Positions 44,574 to 54,848 of a DNA stretch of 64,000 bases are shown here, one piece after another (position 1 is the stretch's first letter; each line of letters opens with the position of its first letter). The notes beneath the pieces are model-generated. The model had not been told where the DNA came from. It searched no databases and was given only the letters and a program-made list of their open reading frames with translations. The DNA is taken from NCBI RefSeq assembly GCF_008710095.1, contig NZ_VYKJ01000007.1, forward strand, positions 1 through 64,000, written 5' to 3'. The position numbers and the translations under genes were made by a program. The stretch is from Affinibrenneria salicis. GTDB lineage: Bacteria; Pseudomonadota; Gammaproteobacteria; Enterobacterales; Enterobacteriaceae.

Positions 44574-46814
44574 TTAAAACGTGGCTTCCAGCGAAACGCT
44601 GTAGGTTCGTTCTTCGCCGACGTTGTAATAGGCGGTTCCTGCGGAAACGCCGCCATAGTTCTGCGCGTTGATTGGAATGGTGCGCGCCGAGCTCAGGTAC
44701 TCTTTGTCAAACAGGTTGTTGACGCCGAAACGCAGCGTCGCGCTTTTGATGATCTTCTTATCTACCGGCAGACGTACGCCTGCCGCCAGATCGACTACCG
44801 TGCGTCCGCCGACCTTCTCGTTGTTGGCCATGTCGCCGTAGAAGGAGCTGACGTACTTGCTGCTGACGTTGCCATAGTAGAGGCCGTCATCGTAACCGAG
44901 AGACAGGTTGAGCAGGTTCTTCGGCACGTTGGGCAGTTGCTTGCCGCTGGTCGGCATCGCTACGCCTTTATACTCTACATCCTGCTTCTGCTCCGAAGCG
45001 GTATAGGTGTAAGAGGTGTAGTAGTTGAAGTTATGCGGCAGATTGCCGCCCCACTCCAGCTGTAGCCCTTTGCTTTCCACGTCGCCGGCGTTGATCATTT
45101 CGTACGAGCCGTCCGGCAGAGAACTGGAGATCTGGCGATCGCTGTAGCGCATATAGAACAGTGAGGCGCTCAGCAGCATATCGTCGTTCTGGAAACGATA
45201 GCCCAATTCGTGGTTCCAGCTCATTTCCGGCGCCAGGCTAATGGAGTCGCCTTTGTTGTACAGCACGTAGTTTTGCGGCGTGCGCATGTTGCGCGTCAGG
45301 TTATAGAACACCTGATTTTCCGGGTTGATCTTATAGTTGACGCTAAAGTTAGGCAGCCATTCGCTGTAGCTGGATTTGCGCTTCTCCGGCGTTTCGGTCA
45401 GGCTGCCGTAGTTGGTGCCGTCGCGCTTCACGTTCTGGTAAGCCAAACCGCCCACCACGGTCCAGTCCGGCGAAACAAACCAGGTATCCTGCAGCCATAC
45501 TTTCTGCGCCGGCGTAATAGTGAAGTAGTTACGACCCTGCACCGTGTTGCCGTTGGCGTCGGTGAACTGATTGGAGGCGCCCGGCTCCGCCCAGACGGTG
45601 CTCGGGTTACCGTCAGACTGGATCGTGGTATACGGCTGGGACTGGCGCTGGCGCGCCCGTTCGTACCAGTAGCCCACATCCAGACTGTGCTGGTCGTTGA
45701 TGTCCCACTTCAGTTTGCTGGTGATGCCCGGGCGCCAGGTCTGGGTCCAGGAGGGGCGGTAGAAGTAGGTTCTGTCGCTGCTGAGGTTGCTGAGATCGTA
45801 CTGGCCCGCCGTGCTGCTTGATGAGGTCAGGTACGATGCGGAAGCGCCGCCGCCGCCGCCGTTGCCCCAGTAGTAGTAGGGCTGCAGCGTTAACGCCAGG
45901 TTGTCGCGCAACTGCAGTTTCTGGGTAAACGACAGGGTCAGGTTTTCGAACGGGTTGCGGGCCAGCTTGTAGTAGCTGCTGATTTGTCCGTTGGTGTAGC
46001 GCGGGGTGCTGCTTGAGTCGTAGCGACGTCCGTAGGTATTGAAATCCCGCTTGCTGATCGTGTTGTAGCTGATGTTGTCCTGGCGGTGGTATTTGAGCAC
46101 CAGGTTGCTGGAGTTGCCGTTATCGTCCTCATAGTTCGAGTTCAGTTCGAACTTGTCGGCATACTGCCGCCCCTCGCCGCGCCATTTTTTCGCCTCGGTG
46201 TGCGAGTAGGAGATCCAGTTGCTGAAACCGTTGTACTCGCCGGTATCCAGTCGCGCGAAGGTTTTGCTCAGGTTGTTGCTGCCTAGCGTTTGCTTGAGGA
46301 AGCCGCCGAACTCTTTCGCCCCCCGACGGGTCACCAGACCGATATTGCCGCCGCTGGAGCCGATGTGCGGACCATCCGCCTCGGAGGAGCCCTGGGTGAC
46401 GAAAACTTCTTCGATATTTTCAGGGTCGCCCAGCAGGTTAGGGTAGACGGCATAGTTGCCGGAGTCGTTGACCGGGATACCGTCCATCGACAGACCCACC
46501 TGATCGGCACTCATGCCGCGCATAGTGAAGTCCAGACCGCCCAGACCGGTGGAGTCGTTGCTGTTGACGTTGATGCCCGGCGTATATTTTAGCTTGTCGA
46601 CGGCGTTGGACGTGCCGGACATTTTGTCCATCGCCTCTTTGGTTACGGTGGAACGCGCTTTCGCGCTCTCTTCCTGCACCATCTGGCCGCCGCCCAGCGA
46701 CTGCCCCTGGACGGTAATTGTGCCAACGTCAGTGCTGTCCGCCGCCTGCGCCGCGCCCGACAGCAGAGCGGACATCACCGCGAGATAAACCCCTGATCGA
46801 TTGAAATATTTCAT
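44574..46814 (-). CDS. TonB-dependent outer-membrane receptor
   Basis: 746 residues. It has a signal peptide (YLAVMSALLSGAAQA), a TonB-box region (VGTITVQGQ) and a plug with NAVDKLKYTPGINVNSNDST, GLDFTMRGMSADQVGLSMDG and SSGGNIGLVTRRGAK. The barrel ends ERTYSVSLEATF with a terminal Phe. Plug style and the NNLFDKEYLSSA motif are those of siderophore/FecA-like receptors, though the cargo cannot be told. GGGAA lies 7 bases before the chosen ATG. No Fur box, sigma-regulator or transport genes adjoin it. The second TonB set upstream (36915-38961) could power it. Confidence 0.93.
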   Translation of the reverse strand: MKYFNRSGVYLAVMSALLSGAAQAADSTDVGTITVQGQSLGGGQMVQEESAKARSTVTKEAMDKMSGTSNAVDKLKYTPGINVNSNDSTGLGGLDFTMRGMSADQVGLSMDGIPVNDSGNYAVYPNLLGDPENIEEVFVTQGSSEADGPHIGSSGGNIGLVTRRGAKEFGGFLKQTLGSNNLSKTFARLDTGEYNGFSNWISYSHTEAKKWRGEGRQYADKFELNSNYEDDNGNSSNLVLKYHRQDNISYNTISKRDFNTYGRRYDSSSTPRYTNGQISSYYKLARNPFENLTLSFTQKLQLRDNLALTLQPYYYWGNGGGGGASASYLTSSSSTAGQYDLSNLSSDRTYFYRPSWTQTWRPGITSKLKWDINDQHSLDVGYWYERARQRQSQPYTTIQSDGNPSTVWAEPGASNQFTDANGNTVQGRNYFTITPAQKVWLQDTWFVSPDWTVVGGLAYQNVKRDGTNYGSLTETPEKRKSSYSEWLPNFSVNYKINPENQVFYNLTRNMRTPQNYVLYNKGDSISLAPEMSWNHELGYRFQNDDMLLSASLFYMRYSDRQISSSLPDGSYEMINAGDVESKGLQLEWGGNLPHNFNYYTSYTYTASEQKQDVEYKGVAMPTSGKQLPNVPKNLLNLSLGYDDGLYYGNVSSKYVSSFYGDMANNEKVGGRTVVDLAAGVRLPVDKKIIKSATLRFGVNNLFDKEYLSSARTIPINAQNYGGVSAGTAYYNVGEERTYSVSLEATF

Positions 46815-47184
46815 CACTGTTTCCCATGTCATATCGGGGCTTTAATAGCCCGGTAATTGAACGTAGCGGTAACTCGTTGTTATTTTTCCGGCGAACGCCC
46901 TGCCCGGAAAAGGCCGTACCTGGGGGCGCTTTGTATACTGCCGATGACAGCGCGATTGCGCTGCCTGCGCCGGCCTCCTGCAGCCATGCCGGAGGCCGGT
47001 ACGCATCCGATGCGGTTCGCTTTTTCTCTGCGTCTCATTTCCGTTACGTCTGTTTTTCCATGAAGTGAATTGAGACAGCAGAACTATAGAGGTGATTTAT
47101 TTACTTTTTCTTACACAGAGATGACGTTATTTTCACAGTTAAATTTCATGTAAGATTTCACCAGGAAAAACAGGGAGGGATGTT
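46815..47184. other. Intergenic region between the receptor and a small membrane protein
   Basis: No gene. The part nearest the plus-strand gene is AT-rich and should hold its promoter. No Fur-box-like 19-mer is seen upstream of the receptor, which is odd if it serves iron uptake. Confidence 0.4.
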
Positions 47185-47619
47185 GTGGGGATTGTTTACA
47201 AGATCATCAAGTATATTTTGCTGTTGCTGGCGTCAATGTTCATTCTGGTGATGCTTTTCTGCTACCTGGTCGCTTCGGGCGTTGGCGAAACGGAGGTCTA
47301 CCAGCAGAGTGATTTCTTCAGTTACCACTTTCTGACGGATGAAGAGATTGGCGGCGCGCCGCGCATTTCCGACAACTACTTTTTTGAGTATCACAATGGG
47401 GATGGCTATCCCTCATCGAATACCATTGTCTTCAGGCAGTCAGCGTCGTTAACGCCGCTGCGCGAGTACCTGACAACACTGGGCTATCGGTACGAACCGG
47501 CGCGCTCTGGCCGCGATAGCGGCGAGGTATGGTTACGGCCCGATGCGCCGGGCGATATGTTTTCCTTATGGTACAACCGTCAAGAGAACGAGGTGACGCT
47601 CTGTAAAACTTTCGGTTAG
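47185..47619 (+). CDS. Small membrane-anchored protein of unknown function
   Basis: 144 residues from a GTG with GGGAGGG 6 bases upstream. A single N-terminal helix (YILLLLASMFILVMLFCYLV) is followed by an acidic, aromatic-rich domain with no recognised motif. The codon use looks native. Convergent with the LacI gene, 43 bases away. No function assigned. Confidence 0.6.
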   Translation: MGIVYKIIKYILLLLASMFILVMLFCYLVASGVGETEVYQQSDFFSYHFLTDEEIGGAPRISDNYFFEYHNGDGYPSSNTIVFRQSASLTPLREYLTTLGYRYEPARSGRDSGEVWLRPDAPGDMFSLWYNRQENEVTLCKTFG

Positions 47620-47662
47620 CGAGAACCAGCAACGGCGGTCCGGGAATGCGGGCAGGGCAAGA

Positions 47663-48688
47663 CTAACGCGGCGCGCACAGGCTGCTGGCCCGAACCGTCA
47701 TCACCGCGGGAAAGCGATATGACTCCACGCTTTCGCCGGCGATGCGCCGGAGCAGGGTTTCAACGGCCAGATAGCCCTGTTCATACATTGAGGTGCTGAT
47801 GCTGGTCAGCGGAATCTGTAAATGGGCGGCCAGCGGGGTGTCGTTATAGCCGACTACCGCGATGTCCCGTCCCGGCGTCAGCCCGCGATTGCGCATGGCG
47901 CCGAACAGCCCGATGGCCAGAAAGTCATTGACGGCGAAGATGGCGGTAGGGCGCTCGGGTTGCGCCAGCAGCCGCTCTCCGATAGCGAAACCGGCCGCTG
48001 CGTCGAACGGACCATGAATAATGCCGGCGGCGGGAATGTCGATGCCCTGCTCGCGGTAGTACTCCACGAAATGACGTACGCGTTCAAGGGCGTTGCCGCT
48101 GTGGGCCTGACCGGCGATGATGCCGACTCGTCGGTGTCCCTGTTCAAAGAGATGGCGCGCCGCCATGCGCCCGCCTTCGCCGTCGTTCGAGGTTACGGAG
48201 CAGAGTTCGCCTTTCCGGCGGCTGACCAGCACCAGCGGAATACGCCGTTTTTCCAGCTCGCCGATGAAATCCTCGTCGGCGGTGCAATGCGCGTCGCTGA
48301 TGATCAGGCCTTCGACATTGCGCGCGAGCGCCTTTTCGGCCAGTTGACGCTGACGTTCGGGCCGGTCGAGCGTATTGGCGACAAAGGCAGTGTAGCCGTA
48401 ATTGCAGGCCGCGGCGTCGATGCCTTCATAAATACTGGCCAGCACGATATCGGACAGTTGCGGCACCAGCACGGCGATCTCGCGGCTATGGCGGGTTTTC
48501 AGGCTGATGGCGTGCGGATTGGGCTGATAGCCGAGGTGGTCGGCCAGATCGCGGATACGTTCGATGGTCTCTTTAGACGCCACCGTGGCGACCCGCGCGA
48601 TATCGCCATTCAGCACGCGCGACACGGTAGAAACATGAACATTCAGCTGTTCGGCGATACTGCGCAATGTGGCGGGACGTTTGCTCAT
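47663..48688 (-). CDS. LacI-family transcriptional regulator
   Basis: 341 residues. The HTH and hinge are typical (LRSIAEQLNVHVSTVSRVLN, then ERIRDLADHLGYQPNPHA), followed by the ribose-binding-like core (EIAVLVPQLSDIVLASIYEG, IIAGQAHSGNALERV, AVNDFLAIGLFGAM). It is divergent from the solute-binding-protein operon, and a perfect LacI-type palindrome lies between them, so it should repress that operon until the substrate or a product binds. Confidence 0.93.
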   Translation of the reverse strand: MSKRPATLRSIAEQLNVHVSTVSRVLNGDIARVATVASKETIERIRDLADHLGYQPNPHAISLKTRHSREIAVLVPQLSDIVLASIYEGIDAAACNYGYTAFVANTLDRPERQRQLAEKALARNVEGLIISDAHCTADEDFIGELEKRRIPLVLVSRRKGELCSVTSNDGEGGRMAARHLFEQGHRRVGIIAGQAHSGNALERVRHFVEYYREQGIDIPAAGIIHGPFDAAAGFAIGERLLAQPERPTAIFAVNDFLAIGLFGAMRNRGLTPGRDIAVVGYNDTPLAAHLQIPLTSISTSMYEQGYLAVETLLRRIAGESVESYRFPAVMTVRASSLCAPR

Positions 48689-48850
48689 TGGATGACCCTT
48701 TCAAAGTGACGTCATGCCCCAACGATAAAGGCACAGTGATATTTTCATCACAAAATTATCGGCAAAGGAACACATTAATGATGGGGGCTGCCGACTGCTC
48801 CAGATTGGGGAAGGCTGCCCTATTATATTGCACTGCGGGTTTTTATCGTT

Positions 48851-48868
48851 TACCCAAACGTTTGGGTA
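48851..48868. promoter_or_regulatory. LacI-type operator
   Basis: TACCCAAACGTTTGGGTA is a perfect 18-base palindrome with the central CG typical of LacI-family operators. It lies 160 bases before the transporter operon start and 160 before the regulator start. The rest of the 48689-49020 gap shows no gene. Confidence 0.75.
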
Positions 48869-49020
48869 TAAATTTAACCGTATTTTTTACAAAAGTAATC
48901 TGTTGATAAAGAATAAAATTTCTACTTTGTAGAGGGGACAGCACTATTGCCCACAAAGTTGGTACGTTCATTGCGTTGGTGATAACAAACGACTCCGCCA
49001 ACCTATAGGGAACTGCCAAC

Positions 49021-50694
49021 ATGTTATCTAAAACTAACCGACATTCTCCTCGTTTTGCCCGTCTGGCTTTGGCCTGCGCGCTGGCCGTCGGCGCAGGGGC
49101 GCCGTTTTTCGCTTCCGCCGCCGGTACTCTGAGTATCGCGATGACCGCCGCCGATATTCCCCTGACCTTAGGCCAGCCGGATCAGGGCTATGAGGGCAAC
49201 CGTTTTACCGGCATTACCCTGTATGATTCGCTGGTGCTGTGGGATCTGTCCCAGGGTGAGAAGCCCAGCGAATTGGTTCCCGGGTTGGCGACCGAATGGC
49301 ACGTGGAACCGCAGGATCATACTAAATGGGTTTTCAAACTGCGCCCCGGAGTGAAGTTTCATGACGGCTCGCCGTTCAACGCCGATGCGGTGGTGTGGAA
49401 CGTCGACAAGGTGCTGAACAAGCAGGCGCCGCAATATGCGCCGGCGCAGATCGGCAACACGGCGTCCCGTATGCCGACGCTGCGGTCCGCGCGCAAGATT
49501 GACGATATGACCGTCGAGCTGACCACCAGCGAGCCGGATTCCATTCTGCCGTTTAATTTGACCAACCTGTTTATCGTCTCCCCCGCGGCCTGGCAGAAAG
49601 ACTTCGACGCGGTGCCGGCCTCGGTGAAGGATCCGGCGGAGCGCGCGAAACAGGCCTGGTCGGCGTTTGCGTTTCACGCCGTCGGCACGGGGCCGTTCAA
49701 AATGAATAAGCTGGTGCCGCGCCAGCAACTGATGCTGGATAAAAACCCCGACTATTGGAACCCGAAACGGGTGCCGAAAGTGGATCACGTCATGCTGATC
49801 CCGCTGCCGGAAGCCAATGCGCGCACCGCCGCTTTACTGTCCGGGCAGGTGGACTGGATCGAAGCGCCCGCGCCCGACGCAATGGCGCAGATTCAGAGTC
49901 GGGGATTTAAGATTTATGCCAATGCCCAGCCGCATATTTGGCCGTGGCAGTTCTCTTTCGTGCCCGGATCTCCCTGGCTGGACAAACGCGTGCGCCAGGC
50001 GGCCAACCTGTGCCTGAACCGCAGCGAACTGAAGTCCTACCTGGGCGGCTATATGCAGGAGGCCACCGGCACGTATGAAAAAGATTCGGTGTGGTATGGC
50101 AACCCCGACTTTAAGATCCGCTATGACGAAGAAGCGGCGCGCAAAATGATGAGCGAAGCCGGCTTCAGCGCCGCGAAACCGGTCAAAGTGAAAGTGCTGA
50201 CTTCCGCATCCGGCTCCGGCCAGATGCAGCCGCTGCCGATGAATGAATATATTCAGCAGAGCCTGAAGAAATGCTACTTCGATGTGAACATCGTGGTAAT
50301 GGAGTGGAATACTCTGTTCAGCAGCTGGCGTCTGGGCGCGAAAGATCCTTCCGCGCAGGGCGCCGATGCGATTAACGTCAGCGCCGCGGTGATGGATCCC
50401 TTCTTCGGCATGATGCGTTTCGCCAGCGAAAAAACCTTTCCGCCGGTCTCCACCAACTGGGGCTATTTCACCACGCCGAAGATTGAGGAATTGATCAGCA
50501 AGGCGCGCAACACGTTTGAACCCAAAGCGCTGGATGCCGCCACCGCCGAATTGCATAAGGAAATGGTCGACGAAACGCCGTTCTTGTATGTCGCGCATGA
50601 TATGGCGCCGCGCGCGATTTCGCCCGCGGTCACCGGCGTTGTTCAGGCGCAGAGCTGGATGATCGATCTCACCTCGGTGGCAAAAGGAAACTGA
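49021..50694 (+). CDS. ABC transporter solute-binding protein, family 5 (peptide/opine type)
   Basis: 557 residues with a signal peptide (LALACALAVGAGAPFFASAA). Family 5 (DppA/OppA/NikA) features: LVPGLATEWHVEPQDHTKWV, FKLRPGVKFHDGSPFNADAV and NPDYWNP. It captures a peptide, opine or similar in the periplasm for the permeases downstream. AGGGA lies 8 bases before the ATG. A 246-base gap with GC-rich symmetric sequence follows, probably setting the usual excess of binding protein over permease. Confidence 0.93.
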   Translation: MLSKTNRHSPRFARLALACALAVGAGAPFFASAAGTLSIAMTAADIPLTLGQPDQGYEGNRFTGITLYDSLVLWDLSQGEKPSELVPGLATEWHVEPQDHTKWVFKLRPGVKFHDGSPFNADAVVWNVDKVLNKQAPQYAPAQIGNTASRMPTLRSARKIDDMTVELTTSEPDSILPFNLTNLFIVSPAAWQKDFDAVPASVKDPAERAKQAWSAFAFHAVGTGPFKMNKLVPRQQLMLDKNPDYWNPKRVPKVDHVMLIPLPEANARTAALLSGQVDWIEAPAPDAMAQIQSRGFKIYANAQPHIWPWQFSFVPGSPWLDKRVRQAANLCLNRSELKSYLGGYMQEATGTYEKDSVWYGNPDFKIRYDEEAARKMMSEAGFSAAKPVKVKVLTSASGSGQMQPLPMNEYIQQSLKKCYFDVNIVVMEWNTLFSSWRLGAKDPSAQGADAINVSAAVMDPFFGMMRFASEKTFPPVSTNWGYFTTPKIEELISKARNTFEPKALDAATAELHKEMVDETPFLYVAHDMAPRAISPAVTGVVQAQSWMIDLTSVAKGN

Positions 50695-50940
50695 GCGGCG
50701 GCGTCTCTGCGCCACGTTTCTCGCGGCGGGCGGCGCGCGATGTTAGCTGCGTCGCCCGGCCTTTCGACCGGAAAGCCGTCTGAAATCCGTTGGTCATGAA
50801 TTCATGCCGGCCGGGCCGCCGGCGCGGCGTCTGGAGGCCATGAACCGACGGTAACGCCGGCGCTGGCGCATGCGCCGACCCGAACGGTTTCAGACCGGGC
50901 GATAGACCGCGATTTTCTTCTCAGCTGTGCGAGGTTTGTC

Positions 50941-51894
50941 ATGCTTACTTATATTATCCGCCGCCTGCTGCTGGCGACGCCGATTCTGCTCGGGGTCGCG
51001 CTGGTTTGTTTCATGCTGGTGCACATGACGCCGGGCGATCCGTTGGTGTCCGTGATGCCGCCGGACGCGTCCGAAGCGTTGCGCCAGCAGTTGATCCAGG
51101 CCTATGGCTTCGATAAGCCGTTGCCGGTGCAGTTCGGCCTTTGGCTGTGGCACGCCGTGCAGGGCGACCTGGGCGTGTCCATCGCCAGCGGCCGGCCGGT
51201 CAGCAGCGAGGTGATGAATGCCGTGAACTACTCGCTGCGTCTCGCCCTGCTGGCGTCGTTCATCGGTTTTGTGCTGGGCAGCCTGTTTGGTTTTGTCGCG
51301 GGCTATTTTCAGGATAGCTGGATTGACCGCATCGCCTCCGCCTTTTCCATCTTTGGCGTCAGCGTGCCGCATTACTGGCTGGGTATGCTGTTGGTGATCA
51401 TCTTTTCTTCCCAGCTTAACTGGTTGCCCGCCACCGGCGGCGGCCCGATGGGGGCGATGGATTGGGCCTGGGACTGGGAGCATCTGAAATTCATGTTATT
51501 GCCGGCCATTACGCTGTCCGTGATCCCAACCGGCATTATCGCGCGCACCGTGCGCGTGCAGGTGGCGGAAACCCTGGCGCAGGAGTTTATTGTCGGTCTG
51601 CGCGCGAAGGGCATCAGCGAGTTCGCGTTATTTACCCACGTTGCGAAGAACGCGGCCCCCACCGCGCTGGCGGTGATGGGATTGCAGATCGGTTATCTGA
51701 TGGGCGGCTCTATTCTGGTTGAAACCGTCTTTGCCTGGCCGGGCACCGGGCTGCTGCTTAACTCGGCGATTTTTCAGCGCGATTTGCCCCTGTTGCAGGG
51801 CACGATCTGGGTGCTGGCGCTGTTTTTTGTCCTGCTTAATTTGCTGGTCGATATCCTGCAGACGCTGTTCGATCCGCGCATCAAGAGGGCCTGA
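50941..51894 (+). CDS. ABC transporter permease, DppB type
   Basis: 317 residues, six membrane segments. The start IIRRLLLATPILLGVALVCF is typical of DppB/OppB proteins, with MTPGDPLVSVMPP after it. The EAA-loop region is AETLAQEFIVGLRAKGISE with FTHVAKNAAPTAL. It forms the channel with the next protein, whose gene starts 3 bases later. Confidence 0.93.
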   Translation: MLTYIIRRLLLATPILLGVALVCFMLVHMTPGDPLVSVMPPDASEALRQQLIQAYGFDKPLPVQFGLWLWHAVQGDLGVSIASGRPVSSEVMNAVNYSLRLALLASFIGFVLGSLFGFVAGYFQDSWIDRIASAFSIFGVSVPHYWLGMLLVIIFSSQLNWLPATGGGPMGAMDWAWDWEHLKFMLLPAITLSVIPTGIIARTVRVQVAETLAQEFIVGLRAKGISEFALFTHVAKNAAPTALAVMGLQIGYLMGGSILVETVFAWPGTGLLLNSAIFQRDLPLLQGTIWVLALFFVLLNLLVDILQTLFDPRIKRA

Positions 51895-51896
51895 TT

Positions 51897-52793
51897 ATGA
51901 ACCTGAATCTTGTTCGTCCGGCCGAGGGGCCGGCGCTGACGCCGACCGAAAGGTCGCCCGGCTACTGGCGCGTCGTGCTGGGACGGGTAATGCGCGATCC
52001 TTCCGCGCTGACCGTCGGGCTGGTGATTTTATGCCTGATGATTCTGGCGCTGCTGGGGCCGTGGATCGTGCAGGGCGATCCCTACGCCACCTCGATGTTC
52101 AACCGGCTGAAACCCATCGGCACCGACGGCTTCCCGCTCGGGTCCGATGAGCTGGGTCGCGACATGCTGTCGCGGCTGTTGCTCGGCAGCCGGCTGTCGT
52201 TGTTTATGGGCATTACCCCGGTGGCGATCGCCTTTGTTATCGGTTCGACGATCGGCATTATCGCCGGTTACGCGGGCGGCTGGCTGAACAGCGTGATTAT
52301 GCGCACCGTCGATATTTTTTACGCTTTTCCCTCCGTGCTGCTGGCGATCGCGCTGTCCGGCGCGATGGGCGCCGGGGTGGGCAATGCGCTGATTTCCCTG
52401 ACGCTGGTGTTTGTGCCGCAGGTGGCGCGCATCGCCGAAAGCGTGACGACCCAGGTGCGCAATCGCGATTACATTGAGGCGGCGCGCGCCTCCGGCGCTT
52501 CCGCGTTCACCATTATCCGCACTCAGGTGCTGGGCAATGTGCTCGGGCCGATTTTCGTCTTCACCACCGGTCTGATTTCCGTTTCGATGATTTTGGCCTC
52601 GGGGCTGTCTTTTCTCGGCCTGGGCGTTACCCCGCCGGAACCGGAGTGGGGGTTGATGCTGAATACGTTGCGCACCGCGATCTATACCCAGCCGTGGGTT
52701 TGCGCGCTGCCCGGCGCGATGATTTTCATTACCTCGATCTCTTTTAATATTCTGGCCGATCGTCTGCGGATGGCCATGGCGATACGGAGCTGA
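51897..52793 (+). CDS. ABC transporter permease, DppC type
   Basis: 298 residues. FPLGSDELGRDMLSRLLLGS is the DppC/OppC hallmark, and the EAA loop is RNRDYIEAARASGASAFTII. It ends LADRLRMAMAIRS. It pairs with the DppB-type protein; the next gene starts 3 bases after its stop. Confidence 0.93.
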   Translation: MNLNLVRPAEGPALTPTERSPGYWRVVLGRVMRDPSALTVGLVILCLMILALLGPWIVQGDPYATSMFNRLKPIGTDGFPLGSDELGRDMLSRLLLGSRLSLFMGITPVAIAFVIGSTIGIIAGYAGGWLNSVIMRTVDIFYAFPSVLLAIALSGAMGAGVGNALISLTLVFVPQVARIAESVTTQVRNRDYIEAARASGASAFTIIRTQVLGNVLGPIFVFTTGLISVSMILASGLSFLGLGVTPPEPEWGLMLNTLRTAIYTQPWVCALPGAMIFITSISFNILADRLRMAMAIRS

Positions 52794-52796
52794 CTT

Positions 52797-53834
52797 ATGG
52801 ATAACCACGACATCGGCGGACCGGCTCAGCCGCTGCTTATCGGGCAGAAACTGGTCAAACATTTTCCGGTAAAAGGATTACCGGGAAAACGCGCGCTGGT
52901 ACGGGCGGTGGACGGTATTGATTTCTCGGTGCTGAAGGGGGAGACCCTGGGCGTGGTGGGCGAGTCGGGCTGCGGAAAATCGACCACCGCCCGCGTGTTG
53001 ATGCAGTTGATTGAACAAGACAGCGGCGAGCTTATTTTCGACGGGCAGTCCGTCGGCAGCCAGCAGATGTCGCTGCGCCGCTACCGACGTCAGGTGCAAA
53101 TGGTGTTTCAGGATAGTTATTCTTCGCTCAATCCGCGCCTGACTATGGAGCAATCGGTGGCGTTCGGCCCCCTGGTGCACGGCATCGGCAGGCGGGAGGC
53201 GCAGGCCCGTGCGCGGGATCTGATGGCGCGGGTCGGTCTGGAGCCGGCGCGTTTTGCCGGCCGTTACGCCCATGAGCTATCCGGCGGCCAACGTCAGCGA
53301 GTCAATATCGCCCGCGCGCTGGCCGTCGATCCGCGTTTGGTGATCCTGGACGAGGCGGTCTCCGCGCTGGATAAATCCGTTGAGGCCCAGGTGATCAACC
53401 TGCTGCTGGATCTGAAGGATAGTCTGAACCTGACCTATGTATTTATCAGCCACGACCTGCACGTAGTGCGTTATCTCTCCGATCGCATCATGGTGATGTA
53501 TCTGGGCGAGGTCGTCGAGATCGGGCCGGCTGAGGCGCTGTTTTCCGGAGCGCTGCATCCTTATACCCGCGCGTTGCTTAGTTCGATGCCGTCCATGGAC
53601 CCCACGCAACGTACGCTGCGTTCTCCGTTGAGCGGCGATCCGCCCAGCCCGATCGATCCACCCGCCGGCTGTCGTTTTCATACGCGCTGCCCGCATGCGG
53701 AGCCGGTATGCGGGCAGCGCAAACCGCGTCTGTACGCCACGGCGCATCGGCATGCCGCCGCCTGCCTGATGACCGAACCGGGCGCCGGGCATTCGCACAG
53801 TCCCGCCGATATTATCCTTGTTAAGGAGGCTTGA
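52797..53834 (+). CDS. Oligopeptide-type ABC ATPase (OppF type)
   Basis: 345 residues. Walker [10 protein letters not shown] (about 55-63), signature LSGGQRQRV, Walker [13 protein letters not shown]. The C-terminal oligopeptide domain contains four Cys spread over [14 protein letters not shown], as in DppD-type proteins that hold an iron-sulphur cluster. It powers the DppB/C-type channel together with the OppD-type protein whose ATG follows its stop codon directly. Confidence 0.93.
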   Translation: MDNHDIGGPAQPLLIGQKLVKHFPVKGLPGKRALVRAVDGIDFSVLKGETLGVVGESGCGKSTTARVLMQLIEQDSGELIFDGQSVGSQQMSLRRYRRQVQMVFQDSYSSLNPRLTMEQSVAFGPLVHGIGRREAQARARDLMARVGLEPARFAGRYAHELSGGQRQRVNIARALAVDPRLVILDEAVSALDKSVEAQVINLLLDLKDSLNLTYVFISHDLHVVRYLSDRIMVMYLGEVVEIGPAEALFSGALHPYTRALLSSMPSMDPTQRTLRSPLSGDPPSPIDPPAGCRFHTRCPHAEPVCGQRKPRLYATAHRHAAACLMTEPGAGHSHSPADIILVKEA

Positions 53835-54833
53835 ATGGCAGAGCAACCGATGATTGAGGTTCGCGATCTTAAGGTGCGTTTTCGCCGCGGCAAGCAGATC
53901 GTCTCGGCGGTGAACGGCGTGAATTTGACGGTAGCGCGCGGCGAGGTGCTGGCGTTGATCGGCGAGTCCGGCTCGGGAAAAAGCGTCACCCTGCGGGCGT
54001 TGATGCGGCTGCACCCCGAACGCAGCACCACGATTGAAGGGCAGATTCATATCGACGGTCAGGACGTGATGGCGCTGTCGAACAGTCAGCTGCGCGCCCT
54101 GCGCGGCCCGGTGGCGGCGATGATCTTTCAGGAACCGCTGCTGGCGATGGATCCGGTTTATACCGTCGGCGCGCAGATTATCGAAGCGCTGCGCCAGCAT
54201 CGTCCGTTATCTCATGCCGAGGCGCGCCAGGCGGCGCTGGAGTCGCTGCGCCGCGTGCGAATCCCCAGCCCCGAACAGCGGCTCGACGCCTATCCGCATG
54301 AGATGTCCGGCGGGATGCGCCAGCGCGCGATGATTGCGCTGGCGTTGTCCTGTCAGCCGCAGTTGCTGCTGGCCGATGAACCGACCACCGCGCTGGATGC
54401 GACGGTACAGATCCAGATACTGATCCTGCTGCGCGAGCTGCAACAGGATCTCGGGCTGTCAATCGTCTTCGTTACGCACGATATCGGCGCGGCGGTCGAA
54501 GTGGCCGACCGGGTGGCGGTGATGTACGGCGGGCGCATCGTCGAGCAGGCGCCGCTGCAGGAACTGTTGGATAATCCGCGCCATCCTTACACCCAGGTAC
54601 TGCTGAGCACCCGGCCGAAAGGCGGGCTGACCAAAGGGGAAAGGCTGGTCAGCATTCCCGGTTCACCGCCGGACCTGACCCGCCTGCCTGACGGCTGCGC
54701 TTTTTCTCCCCGTTGTCCGCGCGCCAGCGATGTGTGCCGCAGCCAGCTGCCGGCGTCGCAGAATGTGGCCGACGGGCATCAGATTCGTTGTCACCACTGG
54801 ATGGCCGATCGCCTTAGCGATCCGGTGTCATGA
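53835..54833 (+). CDS. Oligopeptide-type ABC ATPase (OppD type)
   Basis: 332 residues. Walker A GESGSGKSV, signature MSGGMRQRAM, Walker B LLLADEPTTALD, switch His in VFVTHDIG, and the CAFSPRCPRASDVC cysteine motif at the end. AAGGAGG lies in the end of the preceding gene. The OppF-OppD order is the reverse of the usual opp arrangement. The amidase gene follows after 15 bases. Confidence 0.93.
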   Translation: MAEQPMIEVRDLKVRFRRGKQIVSAVNGVNLTVARGEVLALIGESGSGKSVTLRALMRLHPERSTTIEGQIHIDGQDVMALSNSQLRALRGPVAAMIFQEPLLAMDPVYTVGAQIIEALRQHRPLSHAEARQAALESLRRVRIPSPEQRLDAYPHEMSGGMRQRAMIALALSCQPQLLLADEPTTALDATVQIQILILLRELQQDLGLSIVFVTHDIGAAVEVADRVAVMYGGRIVEQAPLQELLDNPRHPYTQVLLSTRPKGGLTKGERLVSIPGSPPDLTRLPDGCAFSPRCPRASDVCRSQLPASQNVADGHQIRCHHWMADRLSDPVS

Positions 54834-54848
54834 AGGTAAGGAATAATC

